From positions 1 to 64,000 of the forward strand of contig NZ_PNHQ01000006.1 in NCBI RefSeq assembly GCF_002871935.1: a stretch of 64,000 nucleotides of DNA, given 5' to 3'. A program made the position numbers and the translations under genes. This stretch comes from Aerococcus viridans (GTDB lineage Bacteria > Bacillota > Bacilli > Lactobacillales > Aerococcaceae). The notes beneath the pieces were generated by a model. It had not been told where the DNA came from, made no database searches, and was given only the letters and a program-made list of their open reading frames with translations. Positions 48,260-56,598 of the stretch are shown here, in pieces; position 1 is the stretch's first letter, and every line of letters begins with the position of its first letter.

Positions 48260-49034
48260 TTATTTTGATAAATCAATGCTGTCTCGGATTTGGCGTAATA
48301 AGTTGTGCACATGCTCATCGTCTATTTTTTCAGCATATACATTTAATAGCTCATAATTTACATGGGCATCCGTTATTTCACCAAATTCAGTTTGAATAGC
48401 TTTGGTATCCTTAATATATTTGTTTAAATCTTTTGGTAATGTCTCGTTAAAATAAGTAGCTGCATAACGAAGCTTCTTGGCGCTTTTCCTTAGCTCGTGC
48501 ACTGCTTGGTAGTCTAAAGTATTTACATATTGGTAGGCATGACGTAATTTTTTATCTTTTCTCTTGAAACGTTTAAGTGCATACTTTTTCCAATCCTTCT
48601 TTTGATCAAATAAATCAAATTCAATCACTCGTTTTGCACTTTCAATTGCTTGTTGAACCGTATCTATATTACCTTTGTTAAAAGTTCGATTCATTTCTAA
48701 ACGCCTATCTTTCATAAAGGTATTAAATAAATCGTAATAATGATTACTATTTTTAGGATGATGAATTGCATACTGCTCACAATAGGCATACAAAACATCC
48801 AATTCTCTAAGTGGCCTAAATACACGCCCTGCCTCAGCTAATTGTTGGTTTAACTGGTCATAATATGCTTCATCCAACCGTTTTTTGATAAAATTTAAGA
48901 GGCCTCGTAACTCTTGAAATAGCTACTCTTAGATCATGAACAAGTTTCACGGAAAATGGATTATTCTGATAATCTATATACAAAGCTGATACTTTGTCTA
49001 TCTGTTGTTCAAATACATCTTTAATCGTTTCCAT
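48260..49034 (-). pseudogene. CHAD-domain protein gene with a one-base frameshift
   Basis: CHAD proteins are histidine-rich helical bundles that bind polyphosphate. Reading from the ATG at 49034 gives METIKDVFEQQ... to VHDLRVAISR, then the frame runs into a TGA. In the next frame LRGLLNFIKKRLDEAYYDQ continues to the normal end (48260), including FRPLRELDVL and VHELRKSAKKLRYAATYF. Dropping one G in CTCT (48911-48914, plus strand) restores the canonical HDLRVAISRLRGLL. The total, 775 bases, is one more than 258 codons. The 3' part alone could start at TTG 48877, giving 205 residues without the first helices. Confidence 0.85.
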
Positions 49035-49110
49035 CAACCTCACTCCGTTCCCTACACCTATCTACTCCTGTGTCTTGCCATTATACAAAATAAATTATTA
49101 ATCGTAAAAT

Positions 49111-49145
49111 AAAACAGGTACCTCCTAAAAAGAGATACCTGTTTT
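49111..49145 (-). terminator. terminator after the DUF368 gene
   Basis: AAAACAGGTA (49111-49120) and TACCTGTTTT (49136-49145) pair perfectly; ATTTTACG follows on the minus strand. It lies eight bases beyond the stop of the DUF368 gene. Confidence 0.82.
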
Positions 49146-49152
49146 AATCTAG

Positions 49153-50034
49153 CTAGTCATTAGAATATTTTTCTTCTATTTTTGAGAACCAAAGTGAAAA
49201 GATTGTGCCGATTACAAAGGCAATTACACACCAAACTAAAGTACTCATAAATGATAAACCTGAATTGGCTAATCCTTCAGTAGAAAAGCCTGGAAACACT
49301 TGTGTTGGGAATAGTGCAATTGATGAACCGATGACTGTCCCCAAAATAAAATGGTACATTTTTGAATAGTAATGTTTAAAGGCCCACTCAGCTGCTTTAG
49401 CTAAGGCGATGACACATAGTAAACCACCTAGTCCAAGCGGAATAATAACTGAAAAATCAAGTGCAGCAATACCTGCGGCCATTTTGTCATACAAACCAAA
49501 GTAAATTAAAAAATTTGATGGACTCATCCCAGGTACAATCACACCTAAACCGATTAAAGCGCCAGAAAGAATCCAAGTAATAAAGGAAGGTGTAACTTGA
49601 GTAATATCTTGACCTCCAAAATACATAATTAGAAAAATAATAATAGCTGTGACTGCTAATATTGTTAAATCAGCAGTACTTCTACCCTCTTTACCAGCAG
49701 ATTTAAATAACGAAGGTAATGTACCGACTACAAAGCCGATAAATAAGGTAATAAAGATAGCTGCATACAAACCAAATGCTTTTTCAACAAAAATAGAGAA
49801 AACAAGGATTCCTAATAAGAAACCGATACCTACAGGAATGAAGTAGCGGACATTCTTCCAAAAGTTTTCTGTGATATTGGCTAAAAAGTGAATGATTTGG
49901 TCGTATAGTCCAAAAATAACGGCTAATACACCTCCAGATAATCCTGGAAGGATACCTCCAATACCTACTGCTGCACCTTTAAGTACACGTATAAACCAAT
50001 CTGCCGAAAAAACAATATCTTTTTTATTATTCAT
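49153..50034 (-). CDS. DUF368 membrane protein (PopT-like)
   Basis: Polytopic membrane protein (293 aa) with about eight helices. Two glycine/proline-rich repeats are visible: GAAVGIGGILPGLSGGVLAV near the N terminus and GVIVPGMSPSNFLIYFGLYD in the second half, which is the DUF368 signature. Members of this family (PopT) have been reported as undecaprenyl-phosphate translocases that return the lipid carrier to the cytoplasmic face. I infer that role here. Single gene with its own terminator. GGAG precedes the ATG. Confidence 0.9.
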   Translation of the reverse strand: MNNKKDIVFSADWFIRVLKGAAVGIGGILPGLSGGVLAVIFGLYDQIIHFLANITENFWKNVRYFIPVGIGFLLGILVFSIFVEKAFGLYAAIFITLFIGFVVGTLPSLFKSAGKEGRSTADLTILAVTAIIIFLIMYFGGQDITQVTPSFITWILSGALIGLGVIVPGMSPSNFLIYFGLYDKMAAGIAALDFSVIIPLGLGGLLCVIALAKAAEWAFKHYYSKMYHFILGTVIGSSIALFPTQVFPGFSTEGLANSGLSFMSTLVWCVIAFVIGTIFSLWFSKIEEKYSND

Positions 50035-50179
50035 CTATTCTCCTCTTTCATTCTTTTTTCTAGATGCCCATAGAAGACGAATCTAGTCTACTCTTGTATT
50101 ATAGCTATTGTATCAATCTTTAGACTGAAATTCCTAGCCTAAGATTGAGAAATATGCGGATAGGATAATATTTAATAAC

Positions 50180-51241
50180 TTAACACATATTTACTTTTTT
50201 CTTATCACTTACTGTTTGATTTTTTCCTTGAAGCTTTGCTTGGTACAGCGCTTGATCTGCCCTAAGTAAAGTAGTTTTCATATCTTCATGGGACTTGCGG
50301 TGCGCTATGCCTATTGAAACAGTAAGACTTATCGGTTCTCCATCTTCACTTAATATGAATAACTCAGAGATTTTTTGATGAATCTTTTCTGCTAACTTAA
50401 TTGCCTTCTGTCCGCTCCAGTCAAAAACCAAGCTAACAAACTCTTCACCCCCATAGCGATAATAATCATATAAATCAGATTTCAAATCGTTGAGCACTAT
50501 CCCAATTTCTTCTAAAGCTTTATTGCCAACAAGATGCCCATATGTATCATTTAACTTTTTAAAATTATCTATATCTAAAATCAAAACTGAATACGAATGA
50601 TTCTCTCTTGAAATTTTTTCTAAATCCTCTTCTAATTTTCGGGCATTATATAGTGTAGTCAGGCTACCATGAACAGAGGATTGGTACAATTTATCTAAAT
50701 CTTTGGTGAAATGATAAGAAATATAAATAAATACAGAGGAAAGACCAGCTAGCAATAAATAAGATACAAAAATTATTGGTGGTTCATCTAATCGAACGAG
50801 CGAAATTGGTATAGTAATCACAGTTGTTGCAAGGGCTAAAATCCATAATTGTAGTAATGGTGAAAATTTTTCTTTAAAATGATCAAACAATCCTAAACTT
50901 AATAGTATATAAGCGAAGACAATTATAAGGCTTATGCTAGATACTAATAAATCACCAAATAAAAAGCGGCAAATTGCAATCAAGATCATTGATGGGTATG
51001 CAATTTCCTTACCTAAATAAACTATGGTATAGGCAAATAATACAGGACGAAAATCAAAGCGAACGCCTTCCACAATAAAGGAAGACAGCATCAAACAAAT
51101 ACCTGCTACTGTTTGTAAACCGATAAATAAGAAACGATTATTCGTCGGATTACGTCTTTCTTCAATGCTATATTGCCAACGCCAAATAAAATAGATGTCA
51201 ATAAAAATAATGGCCATATTGGCCAAAACATTTACTACCAT
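50180..51241 (-). CDS. membrane diguanylate cyclase (5TM-GGDEF)
   Basis: Predicted to make cyclic di-GMP (353 aa). Residues 1 to about 175 hold six hydrophobic helices resembling the 5TM-LytS/YhcK receptor module (RFDFRPVLFAYTIVYLGKE, CRFLFG). The GGDEF domain follows, with DIDNFKKLNDTYGH (metal Asp, about 223-236) and the active loop GGEEF at 264-268. The inhibitory RxxD site is missing (SDLY occupies it). No EAL, HD-GYP or PilZ gene occurs in the window. GGAGGG precedes the ATG. Confidence 0.9.
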   Translation of the reverse strand: MVVNVLANMAIIFIDIYFIWRWQYSIEERRNPTNNRFLFIGLQTVAGICLMLSSFIVEGVRFDFRPVLFAYTIVYLGKEIAYPSMILIAICRFLFGDLLVSSISLIIVFAYILLSLGLFDHFKEKFSPLLQLWILALATTVITIPISLVRLDEPPIIFVSYLLLAGLSSVFIYISYHFTKDLDKLYQSSVHGSLTTLYNARKLEEDLEKISRENHSYSVLILDIDNFKKLNDTYGHLVGNKALEEIGIVLNDLKSDLYDYYRYGGEEFVSLVFDWSGQKAIKLAEKIHQKISELFILSEDGEPISLTVSIGIAHRKSHEDMKTTLLRADQALYQAKLQGKNQTVSDKKKVNMC

Positions 51242-51500
51242 TCTACCCTCCTATAATATTCACTTTCCTACTATCAAACTAGTTTTTTCATCTTTATACT
51301 TTTAAAAAGCTATCCCGACTAATATATCATGATTCACTATTGAATTCTCATTTTAAGTTCTTTTTTGATAAAAATGATGACTAATCCTCCAACAATTTGT
51401 AATTGGAGTGGATTTTTTCACTTTAGTATCACAACTTCCATATTATAAATAGTATTGAATGATATCGATACTTTTAATTTTAATGATTATGAGAATATTC
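51242..51500. other. AT-rich spacer upstream of the diguanylate cyclase
   Basis: About 260 bases between the cyclase start and the repeat at 51501. It holds a weak hairpin (TCCAA 51388-51392 with TTGGA 51403-51407, T run after on plus) and no coding frame. It should contain the cyclase promoter, but I see no convincing consensus. Confidence 0.4.
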
Positions 51501-51655
51501 AAAAATAAAAAGAGGCTGAGAAAAAATATCTCAGCCTCTTTTGCTATATAATAACGTTTATAATCAGATTTTAAAAGATAGCATTGTCCGATATTTCTTA
51601 AAATGCACCAATAACATTTCATTATTGTTCGGCTTTTGGCCAAGTACGTCAATTC
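51501..51655 (-). repeat. interspersed 3' repeat, copy A (ends in a terminator)
   Basis: Read on the minus strand, this matches copy B (61735-61896) over its whole length at roughly four of five positions. Shared blocks include GAATTGACGT, CCAAAAGCCGAACAATAATG, TTATTGG, TCGGA, GATTATAAACGTT and CTGAGATATTTT. Internal hairpins: CAATAA/TTATTG and GCATT/AATGC. The last is the terminator AAGAGGCTGAG/CTCAGCCTCTT (51510-51540). It begins 57 bases after the DUF2207 stop in the same orientation. It encodes no protein. Confidence 0.85.
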
Positions 51656-51712
51656 CCAGCTACTTTTATCTCAACTTCCAACACAATGTTTATTTAAATT
51701 TAGTAGGCTCAG

Positions 51713-53530
51713 TTAGCGAACACCACCGCCACCACCGCCACCGAATGAACCACCGCCGCCACCAAAGCTGGTACCACCACCGCCACCAGAAGATGACGAG
51801 GCTGTTGCAGCGCTATGTCCATCAGAATATGAACGATTTAACATTGAGCCATAGTAAGCATAGTAGAAGAATGGTGCATCCGAGTATGTTGATATTTCTG
51901 CATATTCAGGATAGATCTTGCGAAACTCTTCTTCTACTTCATCTGCAATACCAAATGCACCGGCATAAATCATCAATTCATCCCAAAGTGCTACCTCGTT
52001 AGTTTGGCGTTCATTTAGTAAAGAGAAATCTAATAAATAGTTTTTAAATTTTACAACATTGTCTCGTAATTCAAAACCTTTTTCAGTATAAGCTACTTTC
52101 GCTACTTCATGGGCAATATCTAAATCAGTCTTTTCACGACGGGGCTTAGCTGTTAAGCCCGTAAGCGTATAGCCGTTGTCTTCTAGATAATCTGAAGAGT
52201 AGGTATCCAGGGCTGACTGATAAGCTTCAATTTTTTTATAGTTTTTTTCGATATATTTAGAAAAGGCTTTTTGTTCTACACGTCCGTCCTTTTGCGCGAC
52301 CTTTTGCATTAATTTAAATAATCGTGCAACAGGACCAGTTGGTGCTTGCTCAGACTGAATATATATAACAGCTTGATCTTTAGACCGTAAGAAACCAGTA
52401 ATTTCTTCTTCACGGACGGTAATATAGCCATTTTTAACCAGATATAAAATACCAGCAGTCATATAATTTTGGCGTAATTCATTCTCATTATCAATTAACT
52501 GTTCTAAAACTTTATATAGTTGGAATATATCTTTACTAGGCGTCTGACGGTAATATTCACCTTGTGTACGTCTTTCCATAGTGGCCATCGTTGGATAATA
52601 TTTTCGATATTTTCGTTGATTAGCCGCGTATTGACCAATACTCCAGACACCAGCACCAAGTCCCCCTGCTGCTGCTAAAGCAGATATACCTAGGATTACT
52701 TTTGTATCTGTGCCCATAGAAGTATCCGCTTCATTCACTCCATCCATCTCTTGGATTTCTTCGTAAGTGGCATTAGGATCATAGTCCTCATAGTTATATG
52801 AAGAACCCTCAAAAGCCTGCTCTACAAATGAATCAAACGTTCTGTCTTCAATAATAAAGTCAGTTGGGTACATACCATCTGGAATACGTAATAGGATAGT
52901 AACGTAGTTATTAGCACCTAAAGACTCAGTAGAGGCTGTATGTACGACACCGTTACTTGTGATATCAATATTACCTTTGTACCCAAATCCCCAGATACGA
53001 TTATCATCATAATTGAATGAAGCTATCTCTGAAGAAATTTCTACAGACACAGCATCTGGTGATGGGGATAGGTCTGAGTTAATGAACTGCCAGTAAACCA
53101 TTTGATCCGTTGAAGTTTGCGTAACAAAATTTGAAATTTCATAAGATAACTCATAAGTATGATTCCCATATTCAGTAATACCCCAATTCAATTCATTGGT
53201 GTTTTGCCCATAGGTTCCTGCTTTTTGTTCGAAACTATCATCAATATCCCAAGATGATTGTTCTTCTAAAGGCTGACCATCCATTGAAACAGTAAAATTA
53301 GAAATATCCTGAATATCCTCAAGATTTAAACCTTTATAAATCTCTGTCCCTTCATCAGTATTCATATCCCAAGTTTCATGAATTAATGCTGAACCATCCG
53401 ATTGTAAAGTCACCTCTACATCAATTGCATTAATTTCATTTGCTAATACTGATTGGGGCATTACCCAAAATAAAAACAACGCACCAAAGGCTAAGATAAA
53501 TCCAATAGCTTTTTGATGTGTTTTTACCAT
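51713..53530 (-). CDS. DUF2207 membrane protein with Gly-rich C terminus
   Basis: Secreted/membrane protein (605 aa). A signal peptide (about 1-30) is followed by the extracytoplasmic DUF2207 domain (about 32-240), with VTLQSDGSALIHETWD. A membrane helix lies near 280-300. A cytoplasmic-type winged region (YKVLEQLIDNENELRQNYMT) follows. Further hydrophobic stretches were not resolved, and the tail (about 575-605) is nearly all Gly/Ser. Its ATG overlaps the lemA stop by seven bases. LemA-DUF2207 pairs recur in bacteria, function unknown. Confidence 0.88.
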   Translation of the reverse strand: MVKTHQKAIGFILAFGALFLFWVMPQSVLANEINAIDVEVTLQSDGSALIHETWDMNTDEGTEIYKGLNLEDIQDISNFTVSMDGQPLEEQSSWDIDDSFEQKAGTYGQNTNELNWGITEYGNHTYELSYEISNFVTQTSTDQMVYWQFINSDLSPSPDAVSVEISSEIASFNYDDNRIWGFGYKGNIDITSNGVVHTASTESLGANNYVTILLRIPDGMYPTDFIIEDRTFDSFVEQAFEGSSYNYEDYDPNATYEEIQEMDGVNEADTSMGTDTKVILGISALAAAGGLGAGVWSIGQYAANQRKYRKYYPTMATMERRTQGEYYRQTPSKDIFQLYKVLEQLIDNENELRQNYMTAGILYLVKNGYITVREEEITGFLRSKDQAVIYIQSEQAPTGPVARLFKLMQKVAQKDGRVEQKAFSKYIEKNYKKIEAYQSALDTYSSDYLEDNGYTLTGLTAKPRREKTDLDIAHEVAKVAYTEKGFELRDNVVKFKNYLLDFSLLNERQTNEVALWDELMIYAGAFGIADEVEEEFRKIYPEYAEISTYSDAPFFYYAYYGSMLNRSYSDGHSAATASSSSGGGGGTSFGGGGGSFGGGGGGGVR

Positions 53531-54066
53531 TGTGGCATCTCCGCTTTTTCTGCTGAATTTTCAAAATATTCTTCTGCTGTAAATCCTGTAAATCCAGCAA
53601 TAACAGAATTCGGGAAGGTTTTAATTAAACGATTGTATTTAGTAACTGTATCATTAAAGACCATACGTGATTGACGTACATTATTTTCATATGTATTGAC
53701 TGAATTCATCGTTGATTGATAAACTTCTGATGCTTTTAGGTTAGGATATTGTTCCACAACAACATCAATTGAACGTAACGCACGATTGAAGGCTGCATCA
53801 TCTTTTTCTACATCACTAACTGTTGAGTTTCGAGATACACTAGCACGTGCTGCTACAATTTCAGTTAATGTATCGTGTTCATGTGTTTGATATTGTTTTG
53901 TTGCTGAAATTAAATTCGTTAAGGCATCCCATCGAGATTCTACTTGTGCTGCAATTTGCGCCATGGCATTTGAAACCATTTCTTTAGAACGTACGAAGTT
54001 ATTATAGGCACCAATCCCCCATATAACTAATAAAACAATTATCGCAATGACAACAATCCACACCAT
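53524..54066 (-). CDS. LemA family protein
   Basis: LemA-type membrane protein (180 aa): an N-terminal membrane helix (MVWIVVIAIIVLLVIWGIGAY, about 1-20), then a helical bundle with YNNFVRSKEMVSNAMAQI, YPNLKASEVYQ and YNRLIKTFPNSVIAGF. The start is ATG 54066, nine bases after GGAG; a TTG at 54075 is too near. Translation is coupled to the DUF2207 gene. A role in the envelope is inferred. Confidence 0.9.
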   Translation of the reverse strand: MVWIVVIAIIVLLVIWGIGAYNNFVRSKEMVSNAMAQIAAQVESRWDALTNLISATKQYQTHEHDTLTEIVAARASVSRNSTVSDVEKDDAAFNRALRSIDVVVEQYPNLKASEVYQSTMNSVNTYENNVRQSRMVFNDTVTKYNRLIKTFPNSVIAGFTGFTAEEYFENSAEKAEMPQW

Positions 54067-54202
54067 AATATCCAACTCCTTTTCTTTTGATGTTTTAATT
54101 ATACTTTAAATGTCATTATCGATAAAGCAATATCATTCATTATTGTACAAAAAAGAGATTAAAAGTACTATAACAGCATTTACATCTCCTTTATACTTCA
54201 AT

Positions 54203-55096
54203 TTATTTTTCGACCTCAAAGGTATTGGTTAAACGTCCAAGATGTTCGATCTCAACAGTAATTTCATCACCAGTCTTTAGCCAATTTTGCGCATTTTTTG
54301 GATATCCTAGTACAACACCAGATGGGGTGCCTGTTAGGATAATATCTCCGGCTTGTAACGTCATGTATTCAGAAATATACGAAACAATTTCAGCCACATT
54401 AAAAATCATTTGTTGGGTATTAGCCGATTGTACAAGTTCCCCATTACGAAACGTTTTAATATTAAGACGGTTAACGTCTACCTGATCTTTAGTAGTTAAA
54501 TAGGGTCCAATGGGCGCTGAAAAATCATTGCTTTTACCTAGTAACCATTGACCGGATTTGAATTGTAAGTCACGAACAGATACATCATTAGCAACAGCGT
54601 AGCCAAAGACAGCATCTAATGCGGAATCTTTAGGCACATTCTTGGCTTTTTTCCCGATAATCACTGCTAATTCGCCTTCATAGTCAAATTGCACTCCTCG
54701 TGAATTTAAAGGAATCACTTGCTGATGACTAGCTAAAGCATTGTTAAATTTTGAAAATAGTACTGGCTCATCCGGGGTATCTGAAATACTCGATTCACTG
54801 ACATGATCATGGTAGTTTAAACCTACACAAATAATCTTCTCTGGATTATTAACCACTGGTGCATAGGAAATAGTAGATTCATCCACGAAAGAAACCTCGT
54901 GTGCATGGTGTGTATAATAATCAAGGATTTGTTGAATATGGTCCTCATGTGACCCTTGAATAATTGCCTTCATTTGATTTGGGACAGGGATTCCTAGAGT
55001 CTCACTAGCTTCCGAAAGATCTATAATGCCAAATTCACTCTCAATACCCACATGAATATTATCTGAATTTGCTTTATAATATTGAAGAAATTTCAT
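54203..55096 (-). CDS. fumarylacetoacetate hydrolase family protein
   Basis: FAH-fold enzyme (297 aa) acting on 2-oxo/acylpyruvate-type compounds or as a decarboxylase/hydratase. Residues include VGLNYHDHVSES, FDYEGELAVIIGKKA (metal Glu), NDVSVRDLQFKSGQWLLGKSND and TGTPSGVVLGY. No aromatic-degradation genes are nearby, so a metabolite clean-up role (as for oxaloacetate or acylpyruvates) is possible. GGAGG precedes the ATG; 13 bases after trmO, probably cotranscribed. Confidence 0.88.
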   Translation of the reverse strand: MKFLQYYKANSDNIHVGIESEFGIIDLSEASETLGIPVPNQMKAIIQGSHEDHIQQILDYYTHHAHEVSFVDESTISYAPVVNNPEKIICVGLNYHDHVSESSISDTPDEPVLFSKFNNALASHQQVIPLNSRGVQFDYEGELAVIIGKKAKNVPKDSALDAVFGYAVANDVSVRDLQFKSGQWLLGKSNDFSAPIGPYLTTKDQVDVNRLNIKTFRNGELVQSANTQQMIFNVAEIVSYISEYMTLQAGDIILTGTPSGVVLGYPKNAQNWLKTGDEITVEIEHLGRLTNTFEVEK

Positions 55097-55109
55097 AGTT
55101 ATCCTCCTA

Positions 55110-55790
55110 TTATCTATCTACTTTGATTATACTTACCACTCTTAAAATACCACTTTTTACGGTAAAATGTATATCATATGCATCAAATCGCATGCCGTAT
55201 ACTTTATCAGTATCCACTTGAGTTCTCGGTCTTGGATCTTCGACTAAAACAGCAAGCAATTGTTCAACCAGATCAGTTGGTATCACAGACGAAACCTCAT
55301 CTGCTATTTCTACCTTTAGCGGTTGCCAGGCCACCTCATCCATAAAACCAGATCTAGCGCCTTCATGAATATCTGTCTTAATATATGGTTTGATATCCAA
55401 TATAGGCGTATTGTGGCGTAAATCGATACCTGATACCTCTAATGAGACCTTACCACTTTCATCTACATGGACTTTTTCTAGTTTCACAGAAGACAGCCCG
55501 ATTGGATTAGGTCGATACGGTGACCTTGATGCAAAAACCCCCACTCTCTGGTTTCCACCCAACCGTGGTGGCCTAACTGTTGCCTTATGGGTACGTCCTT
55601 TTTGTTCAGAAAAATGCCAAACTAGCCATAAATAATCAAATGCTTCAATACCTTTAAAATAAGCTTCTTGGTTGAAAGGTGGATAAAAGTAAATTGTTCC
55701 CTTTACTTCAGGCACTACCATACTTTGTCTGGGAATACCAAATTTTTCAATAAAGGCATTTTCAATCCAACCGATTGGTTCAATTTTCAT
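55110..55790 (-). CDS. trmO: TsaA/TrmO-type tRNA methyltransferase
   Basis: TrmO family (226 aa); E. coli TrmO methylates N6-threonylcarbamoyl-A37 of tRNA-Thr. Motifs: FDYLWLVWHFSEQKG, RPPRLGGNQRVGVFASRSPYRPNPIGLS, and DLRHNTPILDIKPYI with a C-terminal extension (DPRPRTQVD) typical of bacterial members. The start at 55790 follows GGGAGG; an upstream in-frame ATG at 55808 lacks a ribosome site. Confidence 0.9.
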   Translation of the reverse strand: MKIEPIGWIENAFIEKFGIPRQSMVVPEVKGTIYFYPPFNQEAYFKGIEAFDYLWLVWHFSEQKGRTHKATVRPPRLGGNQRVGVFASRSPYRPNPIGLSSVKLEKVHVDESGKVSLEVSGIDLRHNTPILDIKPYIKTDIHEGARSGFMDEVAWQPLKVEIADEVSSVIPTDLVEQLLAVLVEDPRPRTQVDTDKVYGMRFDAYDIHFTVKSGILRVVSIIKVDR

Positions 55791-55856
55791 ATAATTCCTC
55801 CCGTACACTAACCCACTAATTATTATACGATTATTTACTATTTTGCTTACATAAAC

Positions 55857-55885
55857 TTGTTTAAATTTCTCCTAGAAACTATACT
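55857..55885 (+). promoter_or_regulatory. promoter of the SAP-like hypothetical gene
   Basis: TTGTTT (55857-55862), 17 bases, TATACT (55880-55885). The ATG is 36 bases downstream with AAAGGAG at suitable spacing. Confidence 0.55.
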
Positions 55886-55920
55886 AAGTTAAAATGTAAA
55901 CAAAACTAAAGGAGAAATTT

Positions 55921-56478
55921 ATGGCCAACATAGATACAGTTAAAAAACGCTATACTCACACTCACTATTCTGAAATGCCCTATATCAATCCAAATCGCGA
56001 TTTTGATACCTTTATAGATAAGTTAGCTGTCCAAAAGGAAAATCTTGTCCCAAAAAGAAATATGCAACGTACTGATGAAGGGTTGCTTCCTGGACATATT
56101 ATTCTATTATGGCGACTTGACCTAGGTACCTTCTCAACTGAATCGGCTATCCCACGCTACTTTGAGTATAGCTATGGTATTAATGCACTAGCTGAATTAG
56201 ATGTCCTTATTGAAGCTGGCCTAGCTTACCAAATGTCAGCCAAAGAAACACTATACTTGGTCAATGCGGGCACATTGAAGAGAATCCTAAAGAATGCCGG
56301 ACTTTCCGGTTACTCATCAATGAAGAAAGATGCTTTAATTAAATTTGTCCAAAATGAAATTAGTGAAGATGATTTAGCACCACAAATGCCTATGATTGCT
56401 TATCAAACTACTGAACGTGGTCACAAACTAGTTGAAAAACACCATGATATTATTCAACGGCACGGCCCCAAAGGCTAA
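55921..56478 (+). CDS. hypothetical protein with SAP-like C-terminal motif
   Basis: 185 residues that I do not recognise as a named family. The C-terminal third (about 118-147) reads TLKRILKNAGLSGYSSMKKD then ALIKFV, which fits the helix-GL-x-K-x-x-LI helix pattern of SAP nucleic-acid-binding motifs. The N-terminal part contains PGHIILLWRLDLGTFS and IPRYFEYSYGINALAELD, no membrane segment and no signal. It is a stand-alone gene with its own promoter. A DNA/RNA-associated role is only a guess. Confidence 0.75.
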   Translation: MANIDTVKKRYTHTHYSEMPYINPNRDFDTFIDKLAVQKENLVPKRNMQRTDEGLLPGHIILLWRLDLGTFSTESAIPRYFEYSYGINALAELDVLIEAGLAYQMSAKETLYLVNAGTLKRILKNAGLSGYSSMKKDALIKFVQNEISEDDLAPQMPMIAYQTTERGHKLVEKHHDIIQRHGPKG

Positions 56479-56598
56479 TCCTATAGTAGATTAGACTGTG
56501 ACAAACCACTCACAGCTTCTTTACTTGCAATAAATTATCCAAATATATATCTGTCTATAGGATAAAGCAATAAACACCTACTAGCATAGTGACTAATA

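Noticed and set aside
51541..52002. A plus-strand open frame rich in His and Arg
   Set aside because: It is the antisense of the Gly/Ser-rich DUF2207 tail and of repeat A. Its composition comes from GGN codons read backwards, and it has no ribosome site.
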